This document shows positions 44,043 through 53,521 of a stretch of DNA of 64,000 bases, one piece after another. Source of the DNA: Agrobacterium tumefaciens. Lineage in GTDB: Bacteria; Pseudomonadota; Alphaproteobacteria; Rhizobiales; Rhizobiaceae. Position 1 is the first letter of the stretch, and each line of letters opens with the position of its first letter. The translations under genes and the position numbers were made by a program. Under the pieces are notes generated by a model, which had not been told where the DNA came from, did no database searches, and saw only the letters and a program-made list of their open reading frames with translations. The stretch covers positions 248,001 to 312,000 of the forward strand of contig JAGIAH010000001.1 of NCBI GenBank assembly GCA_017744915.1, written 5' to 3'.

Positions 44043-45653
44043 ATGAGTGACAGAATTACCAACTGGACCCGTTCCGACGATGCCGCCGTTGAACAGGCGA
44101 TCCGCCGCGGTGCGACGCGGCGTGAGCTGCTTCACATGATGCTGGCGGGCGGCGTTGCCCTTTCCGCCGGCTCGGCCATTCTCGGCCGCGCCTCAAAGGC
44201 CGTGGCCGCAACACCGGTATCGGGCGGCACGCTGAAGGCGGCCGGCTGGTCCTCCTCCACCGCCGATACGCTCGACCCGGCAAAAGCCTCGCTTTCGACG
44301 GATTATGTCCGTTGCTGCGCGCTTTTTAACCGGCTGAGCTTCCTCGATGCTTCCGGCACGCCGCAGATGGAACTTGCCGAATCCATCGATTCCAAGGACG
44401 CCAAGACCTGGACGGTCAAGCTGCGTTCCGGCGTCACCTTCCATGATGGCAAGGCATTGACGGCCGATGACGTGGTCTATTCGCTGAAGCGCCATCTCGA
44501 TCCCGCCGTCGGCTCCAAGGTCGCCAAGATCGCCGCGCAGATGACCGGCTTCAAGGCAGTCGACAAGAGCACGGTCGAGATCACGCTGGCCAGCGCCAAT
44601 GCCGACCTGCCGACGATCCTTGCCATGCACCATTTCATGATCGTCGCCGACGGCACGACCGATTTTTCCAAGGGCAACGGCACCGGCGCCTTCAAGCTCG
44701 AAAAATTCGAACCGGGCGTGCGCTCGATCATGTCGAAGAACACCAATTACTGGAAATCCGGCGGACCGCATGTCGACAGCTTCGAGTTCTTCGCGATCTC
44801 GGACGACAATGCCCGCGTCAACGCCCTTCTTTCCGGCGATATCCAGCTCGCGGCCGCCATCAACCCGCGCGCGCTCCGTTTGCTCGACAAGCAGGAAGGT
44901 GTGACCCTGTCGAAGGGAACGTCCGGAAACTACACCAATCTCAACATGCGTCTCGACCAGGCGCCCGGCAACAAGGCCGATTTCATTGCCGGCATGAAGT
45001 CGATCGTCAATCGCGAGCAGATCGTCAAGGCTGCTCTTCGTGGTCTCGGCGAAGTGGGCAACGACCAGCCGATCCCGCCGATGAGCCCCTACCATAATCC
45101 CGACCTCAAGCCGAAAGCCTTCGATCCCGACAAGGCGAAATTCCACTTCGAAAAGGCTGGTCTCATCGGCCAGTCCATCCCGGTCATCACTTCGGATGCG
45201 GCGAATTCGGCCATCGACATGGCGATGATCATCCAGGCCTCGGCTGCGGAAATCGGCATGAAGCTGGACGTCCAGCGCGTTCCCGCCGATGGTTACTGGA
45301 GCAATTACTGGCTGAAGGCGCCGATCCATTTCGGCAACATCAACCCGCGCCCGACGCCGGATATCCTGTTCTCGCTGCTTTACGCATCCGATGCGCCGTG
45401 GAATGAAAGCCAGTACAAGTCGCCGAAATTCGACAAGCTGATGCTTGAAGCGCGTGGTTTGCTCGATCTCGAAAAGCGCAAGCAGATCTATTTCGAAATG
45501 CAGACGATGATCGCCGACGAAGCCGGCACCATCATCCCTGCCTACCTTACCAATGTGGACGCGATCAGCTCCAAGCTGAAGGGCCTGGAGGCCAATCCGC
45601 TCGGCGGCATGATGGGTTACGCCTTTGCGGAATACGTCTGGCTCGAAGCCTGA
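44043..45653 (+). CDS. peptide/opine-type ABC binding protein (SBP family 5) with Tat-like signal
   Basis: 536 residues. The N-terminal segment ATRRELLHMMLAGGVALSAG, about 25 residues in and followed by a hydrophobic stretch and an AVAA cleavage region, looks like a twin-arginine signal. The mature part has the DppA/OppA pattern (GGTLKAAGWSSSTADTLDPA, WTVKLRSGVTFHDGKALTADDVVYSLKRH). It carries the substrate to the DppB/DppC-type permeases encoded downstream. In this catabolic setting the ligand may be an amine, opine or modified amino acid rather than a peptide. Confidence 0.9.
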   Translation: MSDRITNWTRSDDAAVEQAIRRGATRRELLHMMLAGGVALSAGSAILGRASKAVAATPVSGGTLKAAGWSSSTADTLDPAKASLSTDYVRCCALFNRLSFLDASGTPQMELAESIDSKDAKTWTVKLRSGVTFHDGKALTADDVVYSLKRHLDPAVGSKVAKIAAQMTGFKAVDKSTVEITLASANADLPTILAMHHFMIVADGTTDFSKGNGTGAFKLEKFEPGVRSIMSKNTNYWKSGGPHVDSFEFFAISDDNARVNALLSGDIQLAAAINPRALRLLDKQEGVTLSKGTSGNYTNLNMRLDQAPGNKADFIAGMKSIVNREQIVKAALRGLGEVGNDQPIPPMSPYHNPDLKPKAFDPDKAKFHFEKAGLIGQSIPVITSDAANSAIDMAMIIQASAAEIGMKLDVQRVPADGYWSNYWLKAPIHFGNINPRPTPDILFSLLYASDAPWNESQYKSPKFDKLMLEARGLLDLEKRKQIYFEMQTMIADEAGTIIPAYLTNVDAISSKLKGLEANPLGGMMGYAFAEYVWLEA

Positions 45654-45664
45654 TAAACCATGGA

Positions 45665-45688
45665 GCCGGGCGTGAAACAACGCCCGGC
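45665..45688 (+). other. intercistronic stem-loop between binding protein and permease
   Basis: GCCGGGCG and CGCCCGGC pair perfectly around an 8-base loop, 11 bases after the binding-protein stop. No T-run follows; it probably protects the 3' end of the binding-protein message. Confidence 0.5.
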
Positions 45689-45745
45689 AACTTTCCGCAG
45701 CATGCGGGAAGTCTCCACCATCAGGCAGATCGCAGGAGCATGTGA

Positions 45746-46696
45746 ATGAACAGCCGTATATTGTCCCTTATCGCCAGGCGGCTGGTCGTCATGCTGACGA
45801 CGCTGCTGATCGTGTCGTTCATCGTCTTTTCCGCCACCAGCCTGCTGCCCGGCGACACGGCGACGATCCTTCTCGGCCAGGCGGCGACACCGGAGGCCGT
45901 GGCTGGCCTGCGCACCGCCATGCATCTGGATGATCCCGCACTTCTGCGCTTCGTGCGCTGGCTTTTCGGCCTGCTGCACGGCGAACTCGGCACCTCCTAT
46001 GCCAACAACATGGCGATTGCCGATCTCATCGGTCCGCGTTTCGTCAACTCCATGAAGCTTGCCGGTATCACCACCATCATTGCCGTGCCGCTGGCACTCA
46101 CACTCGGCATCAGCTCCGCCATGCTGCGCGGAACGCTGTATGACCGGGCCGTCACCATCCTGACCATCGGCGTCATCTCGGTGCCGGAATTCATGATCGC
46201 CACGCTCGCTGTCCTGCTTTTCGCCGTTTACCTGAAATGGCTGCCGGCGCTGTCGCTGGTCAGCGAGATTCACTCGGTTTTCGATGTGCTGCGTGTTTAC
46301 GCCATGCCGGTCATCACGCTCACCTTCGTCGTCTCGGCGCAGATGATCCGCATGAGCCGCGCCGCCGTGATCGAAACGCTCGATACGCCCTATGTGGAAA
46401 TGGCGCTCTTGAAGGGCGCGCCGCGCATGCGCATCGTGCTGCGTCATGCGCTGCCCAATGCGCTCGGCCCCATCGTCAATGCGGTGGCGCTGTCACTTTC
46501 TTACCTTGTCGGCGGCGTCATCATCGTCGAGACGATCTTCAATTATCCCGGTATCGCCAAGCTGATGGTCGATGGCGTGGCGACCCGCGACCTGCCGCTG
46601 ATCCAGACCTGCGCGATGATCTTCTGCGTCGGTTATCTCCTCCTCATCACCACAGCGGATATCATCGCCATCATGTCCAATCCGAGGCTGCGCTGA
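45746..46696 (+). CDS. peptide-type ABC transporter permease (DppB family)
   Basis: 316 residues. N-terminal segment RLVVMLTTLLIVSFIVFSATSLLPGD is typical of DppB, and the ATPase contact loop reads ETLDTPYVEMALLKGAPRMRIVLRHALPNALGP. Six membrane segments are expected. It overlaps the next permease at its stop codon (TGATG). Confidence 0.93.
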   Translation: MNSRILSLIARRLVVMLTTLLIVSFIVFSATSLLPGDTATILLGQAATPEAVAGLRTAMHLDDPALLRFVRWLFGLLHGELGTSYANNMAIADLIGPRFVNSMKLAGITTIIAVPLALTLGISSAMLRGTLYDRAVTILTIGVISVPEFMIATLAVLLFAVYLKWLPALSLVSEIHSVFDVLRVYAMPVITLTFVVSAQMIRMSRAAVIETLDTPYVEMALLKGAPRMRIVLRHALPNALGPIVNAVALSLSYLVGGVIIVETIFNYPGIAKLMVDGVATRDLPLIQTCAMIFCVGYLLLITTADIIAIMSNPRLR

Positions 46697-47550
46697 TGAC
46701 CGATCATATCAAGACATATCAGGGAACTTCGCGTTTGGGTTACAAGATCAACGCAGTCGGCGTTTTCGGCTTTCTCGTCATTTTTCTCTGGGCGATGGTT
46801 GCGATTTTCGCGCCCTATCTCATTCCGCATCCGGTGGGTGAAATCGTCGATTTCGATTATTTCGGGCCGATGACCTCCGATCTCTGGCTTGGTTCCGATT
46901 ATCTCGGCCGTGACGTCTTCTCCCGCATCTTGATGGGGGCACGCTTCACGGTCGGCATTTCGCTGGCGGCCGTCACCATCGCCTGTGTGTCCGGCGTTGT
47001 GCTCGGCATGTGCGCGGCCGTCATCGGCGGCTGGTTCGATGCCGCCCTCAGCCGGTTTCTGGATGCGGTGAATTCCATTCCAAGCAAGCTGTTCGGCCTC
47101 GTGGTCGTCGCCGCCGTCGGTTCGTCCATTCCGGTGCTGATCATCACGCTTTCGGTCATCTATACGCCGGGTGCCTATCGTTTCGCCCGGGCGCTGGCGG
47201 TGAATGTCAACACCATGGATTTCGTCACCGTCGCCCGCGTGCGCGGCGAAAGCCTGCTCTACCTCATCAGCTCCGAAATTCTGCCGAACATCATCCGTCC
47301 GGTGCTTGCCGATCTCGGCGTGCGTTTCGTCTTCATCGTGCTGCTTTTGTCGGGCCTCTCCTTCCTCGGCCTCGGCCTGCAACCGCCAAATGCCGATTGG
47401 GGCGCGCTTGTGCGTGAAAACATCGGCGGCCTGCCTTTCGCAGCACCCGCAGTGATCTTCCCGTCGCTGGCAATTGCCAGCCTGACGATCAGCGTCAACC
47501 TGCTGATCGACAATCTGCCGCAGAAAATCCGCGACAGGAGCGAAGCATGA
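46696..47550 (+). CDS. peptide-type ABC transporter permease (DppC family)
   Basis: 284 residues. It has WLGSDYLGRDVFSRILMGARFTVGISLAAV near the N-terminus and the contact loop MDFVTVARVRGESLLYLISSEILPNIIRPVLAD, then LSFLGLGLQPPNADWGALV. The ATG shares a base with the upstream stop codon. Its end overlaps the ATPase gene by four bases. Confidence 0.93.
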   Translation: MTDHIKTYQGTSRLGYKINAVGVFGFLVIFLWAMVAIFAPYLIPHPVGEIVDFDYFGPMTSDLWLGSDYLGRDVFSRILMGARFTVGISLAAVTIACVSGVVLGMCAAVIGGWFDAALSRFLDAVNSIPSKLFGLVVVAAVGSSIPVLIITLSVIYTPGAYRFARALAVNVNTMDFVTVARVRGESLLYLISSEILPNIIRPVLADLGVRFVFIVLLLSGLSFLGLGLQPPNADWGALVRENIGGLPFAAPAVIFPSLAIASLTISVNLLIDNLPQKIRDRSEA

Positions 47551-49202
47551 GCAATCTCGTTGAAATCCGCGGACTGAAGGTCGAAGCGACCACCGATTCC
47601 GGCCGCCGCATCGATATCATCAAGGGCGTCGACATCGACATCGCCGATGGCGAAATCGTCGCGCTGATCGGCGAAAGCGGCTCCGGGAAAACCACCATCG
47701 CGCTGACGCTGATGGGTTATGCCCGGCCGGGCTGCCGCATTTCCGGCGGCAGCGTAAAAGTCGCGGGCCGCGACATGGTACAGCTTTCGGAAGCCGAGCG
47801 TGCCAGGGTGCGCGGCACGAAAGTGACCTATGTGCCGCAAAGTGCCGCCGCCGCCTTCAACCCGGCGCAGAAGATCATCGATCAGGTCATCGAAGTCACA
47901 CGCATCCACCATCTGATGCCGCCGCAGGAAGCGCGGGCCCGGGCGGTGGAACTCTTCAAGGCCCTGTCACTGCCCAATCCGGAGACCATCGGCGAGCGTT
48001 ACCCGCACCAGGTCTCCGGCGGCCAGTTGCAGCGCCTTTCCGCCGCCATGGCGCTGATTGGCGACCCGAAGCTGGTGATCTTCGACGAACCGACCACCGC
48101 CCTTGATGTGACGACCCAGATCGAGGTTCTGCGCGCCTTCAAATCGGCCATGCGCAAGGGCGGCATCGGCGGCGTCTACGTATCGCACGACCTCGCCGTC
48201 GTCGCCCAGATCGCCGACCGGATCGTCGTGCTGAAAGGCGGCGAGGTGCAGGAAACCGGCACCACGAAGGATATTCTCGAAAATGCGCAGCATCCTTATA
48301 CAAAGGAACTGCTGACGGCCTTTCACGACAAGGCGCGCGTCATCGCCCCGGCCAAACAGGAGCAGGCCACACCGCTGCTGAACATCGACAAGCTCATCGC
48401 CGGTTATGGAACCAAAGGCGAGGACCGGATGCCGCTGGTGCGCGCGGTGGATACCGTCAGCCTGTCGGTCTACCCCGGCCGCAATCTCGGCATTATTGGC
48501 GAATCCGGCTGCGGGAAATCGACGCTGGCGCGCGCGATTGCCGGTATCCTGCCGGCGGCAAGCGGCCATGTCGTCTTCGAAGGCAAGCAACTGGATGCCG
48601 ATGCCCGGCGCCGGACCAGCGACCAGCTGCGCCGCATGCAGATCGTTTTCCAATATGCCGATACGGCACTCAACCCGTCAAAACCCATCGAGGATATTCT
48701 CGGCCGGCCGCTGACCTTTTATCACGGCATGAAGGGCAAGGCCCGCGACGCACGGATCGACCAGCTTCTCGATATGGTGAAGCTGCCGCGCTCGGTACGC
48801 CATCGCCACCCCTCCGGCCTTTCGGGCGGCCAGAAACAGCGCGTCAATTTCGCCCGGGCGCTCGCGGCCGAACCGTCGCTCATCATCTGCGATGAAATCA
48901 CCTCGGCCCTCGATACCGTGGTCGCGGCCGCGATCATCGATCTTCTGGGAGAACTCCAGCGCGAGCTTGGCTTGTCCTATATCTTCATCAGCCACGATCT
49001 TTCGGTGGTGGAGACCATCTGCGACGAAATCGTCGTGATGTATGGCGGGCAGAAGGTGGAGCATCTGGAAACGGAAGCGATCAAATCGCCCACCCATCCC
49101 TATTCGAAACTGCTCTTCTCCTCGGTGCCGAAACTCGACCCGACATGGCTCGACAATCTTCAGCAGGATGCAGAGCTGGTGCGGGCGTTTTCTAAGCGGT
49201 GA
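47547..49202 (+). CDS. peptide-type ABC transporter, two ATPase domains in one chain (DppD-DppF fusion)
   Basis: 551 residues with two complete nucleotide-binding domains. The first has Walker A GESGSGKTT (42-50), signature VSGGQLQRLSAAMAL and Walker B LVIFDEPTTALDVT. The second has Walker A GESGCGKST (about 316), signature LSGGQKQRVNFARAL and Walker B LIICDEITSALDTV. The second Walker B has DEI in place of DEP. Fused DppDF proteins are common in Rhizobiales. It completes the importer encoded from 44043. Confidence 0.93.
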   Translation: MSNLVEIRGLKVEATTDSGRRIDIIKGVDIDIADGEIVALIGESGSGKTTIALTLMGYARPGCRISGGSVKVAGRDMVQLSEAERARVRGTKVTYVPQSAAAAFNPAQKIIDQVIEVTRIHHLMPPQEARARAVELFKALSLPNPETIGERYPHQVSGGQLQRLSAAMALIGDPKLVIFDEPTTALDVTTQIEVLRAFKSAMRKGGIGGVYVSHDLAVVAQIADRIVVLKGGEVQETGTTKDILENAQHPYTKELLTAFHDKARVIAPAKQEQATPLLNIDKLIAGYGTKGEDRMPLVRAVDTVSLSVYPGRNLGIIGESGCGKSTLARAIAGILPAASGHVVFEGKQLDADARRRTSDQLRRMQIVFQYADTALNPSKPIEDILGRPLTFYHGMKGKARDARIDQLLDMVKLPRSVRHRHPSGLSGGQKQRVNFARALAAEPSLIICDEITSALDTVVAAAIIDLLGELQRELGLSYIFISHDLSVVETICDEIVVMYGGQKVEHLETEAIKSPTHPYSKLLFSSVPKLDPTWLDNLQQDAELVRAFSKR

Positions 49203-49213
49203 GAAACTCTCCT

Positions 49214-49328
49214 CCGTCATGCCGGCGTTGAGCCGGCGTCCAGCCACGGCGCGTCTGTGCCGTGGAAAGACGATTTTTCGATCAAAGACTTGATCGCGCT
49301 GGACCCCGGATCAGGTCCGGGGTGACGG
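49214..49328 (+). repeat. palindromic intergenic repeat, copy 2 (RIME-like)
   Basis: About 115 bases starting CCGTCATGCCGGCGTTGAGC and ending GGATCAGGTCCGGGGTGACG, with an internal CCACGGCG/TGCCGTGG hairpin and TTTTTCGATCAAAGACTTGA in the centre. It is the inverted-orientation relative of the copy at 26606-26718. It lies 12 bases after the fused ATPase gene and before the convergent Lrp gene. Confidence 0.75.
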
Positions 49329-49393
49329 AGTGGGGATGCAACAACCTTGCCAAACCCATCGGTTCTGCGGACGGCCGAGGCCCCTCCTCCGCC

Positions 49394-49873
49394 TCAAAGC
49401 GGAAACAGGCTGGTCAGTGGCATATGCGATTTGATGATCGGCGATTTCAGCACCACGAAGCTGAAATATTTGTCGATGCCGACATCCATATCCGTCAGCC
49501 GCTCCATGATCGACTGATATTCGACGATGCCTGAGGTGACGAATTTCAGCAGATAATCATAACCGCCGGAAACGAGGTGGCATTCCACTACCTGGTCGAT
49601 CTTTTCGACAACGCCAAGGAAACGGGCGAAATCGATCTGGCGGTGATTCTTGAGCGTGATCTCCGTGAAGACCGTCAACGTCTGACCGAGCTTGTTGATG
49701 TTGATCTGCGCCGAATAACCTTCGATATAACCTTCGGCCTGCAGCTTCTTCACCCGCATCAGACAGGGGCTGGGCGACAGGTTGACGAGCTCCGCCAGTT
49801 CGACATTGGTGATACGACCGTTTTTCTGCAGTTCGTACAGGATCTTGATGTCGATCCGGTCAAGTTTCATCAT
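49394..49873 (-). CDS. Lrp/AsnC family transcriptional regulator
   Basis: 159 residues. The N-terminal helix-turn-helix is IDIKILYELQKNGRITNVELAELVNLSPSPCLMRVKKLQAEGYI (residues 7-50). The C-terminal RAM domain has VFTEITLKNH and VVECHLVSGGYDYLLKFVTSG, where amino acids bind. Lrp-type proteins control amino-acid catabolism and transport in response to their ligand. It is divergent from the FAD oxidase at 50101, its most likely target, with a repeated GCAGCATAAA (49905-49914 and 49983-49992) in the intervening 227 bases. Confidence 0.93.
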   Translation of the reverse strand: MMKLDRIDIKILYELQKNGRITNVELAELVNLSPSPCLMRVKKLQAEGYIEGYSAQININKLGQTLTVFTEITLKNHRQIDFARFLGVVEKIDQVVECHLVSGGYDYLLKFVTSGIVEYQSIMERLTDMDVGIDKYFSFVVLKSPIIKSHMPLTSLFPL

Positions 49874-50100
49874 GTGTGGAACCCCTTTTTTGTTTTTGTA
49901 AAGCGCAGCATAAAATTCTGGCGCGTTGACGGAAATCTTATCACATGGGCGGGCCCTGTCGACGTGGGGATATTTTTTTGATGCAGCATAAAGAGTTGCA
50001 GAAGCATCGCCGAACAGCAGGAGATTCCGGCAAGAGGCCCAGTCTGGCAGCGTTTACACGTCGGCTGAGGTAAATTAGGACGAATATAAGGAGTCCGACC

Positions 50101-51426
50101 ATGCCCGCCCCGCTGCAACAGATCACGACATCGCCGGAACTGCCGAAATCCGCGGACGCCGTCATTATCGGCGGCGGCATTGTCGGTGTCTTCGCGGCCT
50201 ATTACCTCGCCCGGCGCGGTATGAAAGTGGCGCTGGTCGAAAAAGGCCTGATCGGGGCGGAGCAATCCAGCCGCAACTGGGGCTGGTGCCGCCAGCAGAA
50301 CCGCGATGCCCGCGAATTGCCGATTTCGACCCAGAGCCTGGCACTCTGGGAACAATTTGCCGCCGAGAGCGGCGAAGACACCGGTTTTCGCCGCTGCGGG
50401 CTGTTTTACCTGAGCGACAATGAGGCGGAACTTGCCGGCTGGGCGCGCTGGCGCGATTTTGCCATCACGGCCGGCGTGACGACCCATATGCTGAGCGCCA
50501 ACGAGGCCAGCGAACGCGGCCGTGCCACCGGAAAACGCTGGAAGGGCGGCGTCTTTTCGCCCACCGACGGCACGGCAGATCCTTCCATGGCGGCACCCGC
50601 CGTTGCGCGCGCCATCATCAAACTGGGTGGCACCGTGCATCAGAACTGCGCCGCACGGGGACTGGAAACGGAGGGCGGTCGCGTCAGCGCCGTCGTCACC
50701 GAAAAAGGCACCATCCGCACCAAAACCGCCATCATGTCCGGTGGGGCCTGGGCCTCCTCCTTCTGCCGCCAACTCGGCATTCGTTTTCCGCAGGCCTCGG
50801 TTCGCTCTTCCATTCTGGCCGTCACGCCGGGCGCGGAAGGCCTGCCGGATGCGCTGCACACCGCCGCTGTTTCGGTAACGAAGCGGCACAATGGCGGCTA
50901 CACGCTTGCCATCAGCGGGCTGGGGCGCATTGATCCGACGGCGCAGCAGATGCGGTTCTCCCGCGAATTCGTTCCGATGTTCCTGAAGCGCTGGCGCAGC
51001 CTGCGGCCGGGCGGGTTGGAGGGCATTCGCGGCGGCCATGAAACACTTAAGCGCTGGCGGCTCGATGCGCCGACGCCGATGGAGCGGGTGCGTATTCTCG
51101 ATCCGAAACCCAATGCCGCTGCCATCCAGGAAACCCACAAAAGGGCGCTGGAACTTCTGCCAGCGCTAAACAAAACGCGGATTTCCGCCACCTGGGCCGG
51201 TTTCATCGACAGCACGCCGGATGGGGTGCCTGCCATCGGCGAAACCAGTGAATTGCCGGGCTTCATCCTCGCCGCCGGTTTCAGCGGCCATGGTTTCGGC
51301 ATCGGGCCCGGTGCCGGCCATCTGATCGCCGATATCGTGACGGGTTCAAACCCGATCGTCGACCCTGCTCCCTATCATCCCAGCCGTTTCCAGGGCTCGG
51401 CCTGGGGCAAAGTCGCGGATTTCTAA
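50101..51426 (+). CDS. FAD-dependent amino acid/amine oxidase (DAO superfamily)
   Basis: 441 residues. The FAD loop is ADAVIIGGGIVGVFAAYYLARRGMKVALVEKGLIGAEQSSRNWG, and the C-terminal part has FIDSTPDGVPAIGETSELPGFILAAGFSGHGFGIGPGAG, which closes over the isoalloxazine. It resembles D-amino-acid dehydrogenase and opine or sarcosine oxidase subunits. Its divergent Lrp neighbour suggests induction by the amino acid it oxidises. AAGGAGTCCGACC precedes the start. Confidence 0.9.
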   Translation: MPAPLQQITTSPELPKSADAVIIGGGIVGVFAAYYLARRGMKVALVEKGLIGAEQSSRNWGWCRQQNRDARELPISTQSLALWEQFAAESGEDTGFRRCGLFYLSDNEAELAGWARWRDFAITAGVTTHMLSANEASERGRATGKRWKGGVFSPTDGTADPSMAAPAVARAIIKLGGTVHQNCAARGLETEGGRVSAVVTEKGTIRTKTAIMSGGAWASSFCRQLGIRFPQASVRSSILAVTPGAEGLPDALHTAAVSVTKRHNGGYTLAISGLGRIDPTAQQMRFSREFVPMFLKRWRSLRPGGLEGIRGGHETLKRWRLDAPTPMERVRILDPKPNAAAIQETHKRALELLPALNKTRISATWAGFIDSTPDGVPAIGETSELPGFILAAGFSGHGFGIGPGAGHLIADIVTGSNPIVDPAPYHPSRFQGSAWGKVADF

Positions 51427-51441
51427 GGCTGCCGACGAAAC

Positions 51442-51471
51442 AATATCCGCAGGCCGGAACCCGCGGATATT
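51442..51471. terminator. bidirectional hairpin between convergent genes
   Basis: AATATCCGC and GCGGATATT form a 9-base stem between the FAD oxidase (+) and the binding protein (-). No long T-run is present, so termination strength is uncertain. Confidence 0.45.
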
Positions 51472-51497
51472 GCCGTCCACCGCATTTACTCGGGCAA

Positions 51498-52433
51498 TCA
51501 GCTTTTCGGCAGACCGGGCGGGTTGGTGCGTGATTCTGGCAGCGCCTCTTCCGAAAGCTGCCAGCGATTCAGAATTTTCGCGTAGGCGCCGCTCTTGATC
51601 AGATCATTGGTCGCAAGCGTCAGCGCATCGGCGAGGCCCGACCCCTTGCGCGTGGTGATGGCGACATCGGAACGCTCCGGCCAGCCGGCGGAGAGGGTTC
51701 CCACACGCTTGATGGTCTTGTCACGCGCGGCGATGAAAACCAGCTGCGCATGCGGCTGGACGATGACATCTGCCCGTCCTGCCGAAAGCGCCACAAGCCG
51801 GGTCGCCTCGTCGTCGTAATATTGCAGCTCGATCGGCTTCAATCCGGCGGCGACATTCTCGTCGCTCCATTTCAACAGGATACGCTCCTGATTGGTGCCG
51901 GCGCCGACGATGATCCTCAGACCTGCGGCGTCCTTCGGCTCCTTGATGGCGGTGATGCCGCTGTCTGACTTGACGAAAAAGCCGTGCAGGCCCTGGCGAT
52001 AGGTGGAGAAATCGAACTTCTCCTTGCGCTGCTCGGTCACGCCGACATTGGAGATGACGGCATCGTATTTTCCCGAAGCAAGGCCAAGCGGCCAGTCCGC
52101 CCAGGCAACCGCCACCAGCTCGAGCTCAAGGCCAAGGCTGTCTGCTACCGCAAGCGCATATTCAGGATCGGCACCCACCACCGTCTTGGCGTCTGTTGCA
52201 TAGGTGGCCAGTGGCGGCCCGCCCGGGGAAACGGCGACAGTGAATTTGCCCGGCGTGACGAATTTGAAATCCTTCGGCACGGCGGCAATCGCGCCGGGGT
52301 CCTTTTCAACCCTGATGCGGCCGGGCTGATCCGGCGAGAGATCGAAGACATCACTGGCGGAAGCCGAGCCGAAACCGGCAACCGAAAGAAAAGCGCCGAG
52401 CGTGACCGTGGCGAAACGAGAGATGAAGGTCAT
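51498..52433 (-). CDS. amino acid ABC binding protein (SBP family 3), second of a pair
   Basis: 311 residues with signal peptide LGAFLSVAGFGSASA. The mature chain FKFVTPGKFTVAVSPGGPPLATYATDAKTVVGADPEYALAVADSLGLEL matches the paralogue at 52561-53499 across its length, including the C-terminal ESRTNPPGLPKS, identical in both. Two binding proteins for one importer mirrors TcyJ/TcyK of Bacillus. It is the last gene of the minus-strand sulfur-type operon. Confidence 0.9.
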   Translation of the reverse strand: MTFISRFATVTLGAFLSVAGFGSASASDVFDLSPDQPGRIRVEKDPGAIAAVPKDFKFVTPGKFTVAVSPGGPPLATYATDAKTVVGADPEYALAVADSLGLELELVAVAWADWPLGLASGKYDAVISNVGVTEQRKEKFDFSTYRQGLHGFFVKSDSGITAIKEPKDAAGLRIIVGAGTNQERILLKWSDENVAAGLKPIELQYYDDEATRLVALSAGRADVIVQPHAQLVFIAARDKTIKRVGTLSAGWPERSDVAITTRKGSGLADALTLATNDLIKSGAYAKILNRWQLSEEALPESRTNPPGLPKS

Positions 52434-52467
52434 TGTGTGCTTCCCGATTAGGATTGCGGGACAGAGG

Positions 52468-52497
52468 GTAGCGCGGGCGGGAGGATGCCCGCGCTAC
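52468..52497 (-). other. strong stem-loop between the twin binding-protein genes
   Basis: GTAGCGCGGGC and GCCCGCGCTAC form a perfect 11-base stem with an 8-base loop. There is no T-run on either side, so it most likely blocks 3' exonucleases and uncouples the level of the first binding protein from the second. Confidence 0.55.
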
Positions 52498-52560
52498 CGG
52501 CTGAGTGATGTCCCACCTTCAACTCAGCATTTGGCAGTTCAGCTTTTGGGCACTTCGCGC

Positions 52561-53499
52561 TCAGCTCTTCGGCAGGCCAGGCGGGTTGGTGCGGGATTCC
52601 GTGATTGCTTCCGAGCCGAGGTTCCAGCGGGCGAGAACCTTGCCGTAATTGCCGTTCTTGATCTGGGCGTTCAGTGCCGCCGTGATGGCTTGGGCAATGC
52701 CGGCGTCTTTTTTCGAGGCAACGGCGATTTCCGCCGCTTCCGGCCAGCCGCCCGAGAAGGTGCCGACAAGCCTGGTCTTCTTCTGGCTTGCCGCCTGGAA
52801 GGCCGAAGTGGCGTTGGGGCCGAGATAGGCGTCCGCGCGGCCGGATTGCAGGGCGACATCAAGCACGGCCTGATCGTCGTAATATTGCACATCGGTATCG
52901 GCCAATCCCTTCGCCTTGTTCTCCTTGATCCATTTCAAGAGGATCTGCTCCTGATTGGTGGCCGCGCCGACGATGACCTTCAGCCCGGCGACGTCCTCGG
53001 GCTTGCCGATTGAGGTGACCTTGCTGTTATTGCCCACGTAGAAACCGAGCAGGTCGTTGCGATAGCTGGAAAAATCGAATTTCTGCTTGCGCTCTTCCGT
53101 CACGGTGATGTTGGAGGTAACGGCATCATATTTGCCGGAAGAGAGACCAAGCGGCCAGTCCGCCCAGGCGATCGGAACCAGCTGCAGCTCCAGCCCAAGG
53201 CTGTCGGCGACCAGCTGGGCAATATCCGGCTCAACGCCGATCGGTGTTTTAGTATCGCTCGCATAATCCACCAGCGGCAGGCGGAACGGCACGGTCGCAA
53301 CCGTCAGCTTTCCATTGGCGATGAATTTATGGCCTGCAGGCAGAAGCTTGATCGCCTCTTCCACCTTTTCGGCGCGCACCCGGCCCTTCTGCTCCGGTGA
53401 CAGGTCCACCTCCTGCGCATGCGCGGCCGGGACAAGGGAGGCGGTGGCGGTGAAAAGACCAGCAGCGAGCAGGGATAATAATTTCGATGAAAATGCCAT
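52561..53499 (-). CDS. amino acid ABC binding protein (SBP family 3), first of a pair
   Basis: 312 residues with signal peptide SKLLSLLAAGLFTATASLVP ending near AHA. The mature part has FIANGKLTVATVPFRLPLVDYASDTKTPIGVEPDIAQLVADSLGLEL and WPLGLSSGKYDAVTSNITVTEERKQKFDFS, standard for cystine and other polar amino-acid binders. An open frame extends to 53961 inside the upstream gene; ATG 53499 with the signal peptide is the right start. It follows the fused permease-ATPase by 22 bases. Confidence 0.92.
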   Translation of the reverse strand: MAFSSKLLSLLAAGLFTATASLVPAAHAQEVDLSPEQKGRVRAEKVEEAIKLLPAGHKFIANGKLTVATVPFRLPLVDYASDTKTPIGVEPDIAQLVADSLGLELQLVPIAWADWPLGLSSGKYDAVTSNITVTEERKQKFDFSSYRNDLLGFYVGNNSKVTSIGKPEDVAGLKVIVGAATNQEQILLKWIKENKAKGLADTDVQYYDDQAVLDVALQSGRADAYLGPNATSAFQAASQKKTRLVGTFSGGWPEAAEIAVASKKDAGIAQAITAALNAQIKNGNYGKVLARWNLGSEAITESRTNPPGLPKS

Positions 53500-53521
53500 G
53501 TGAGTGTTTCCTTGTTTTTGA

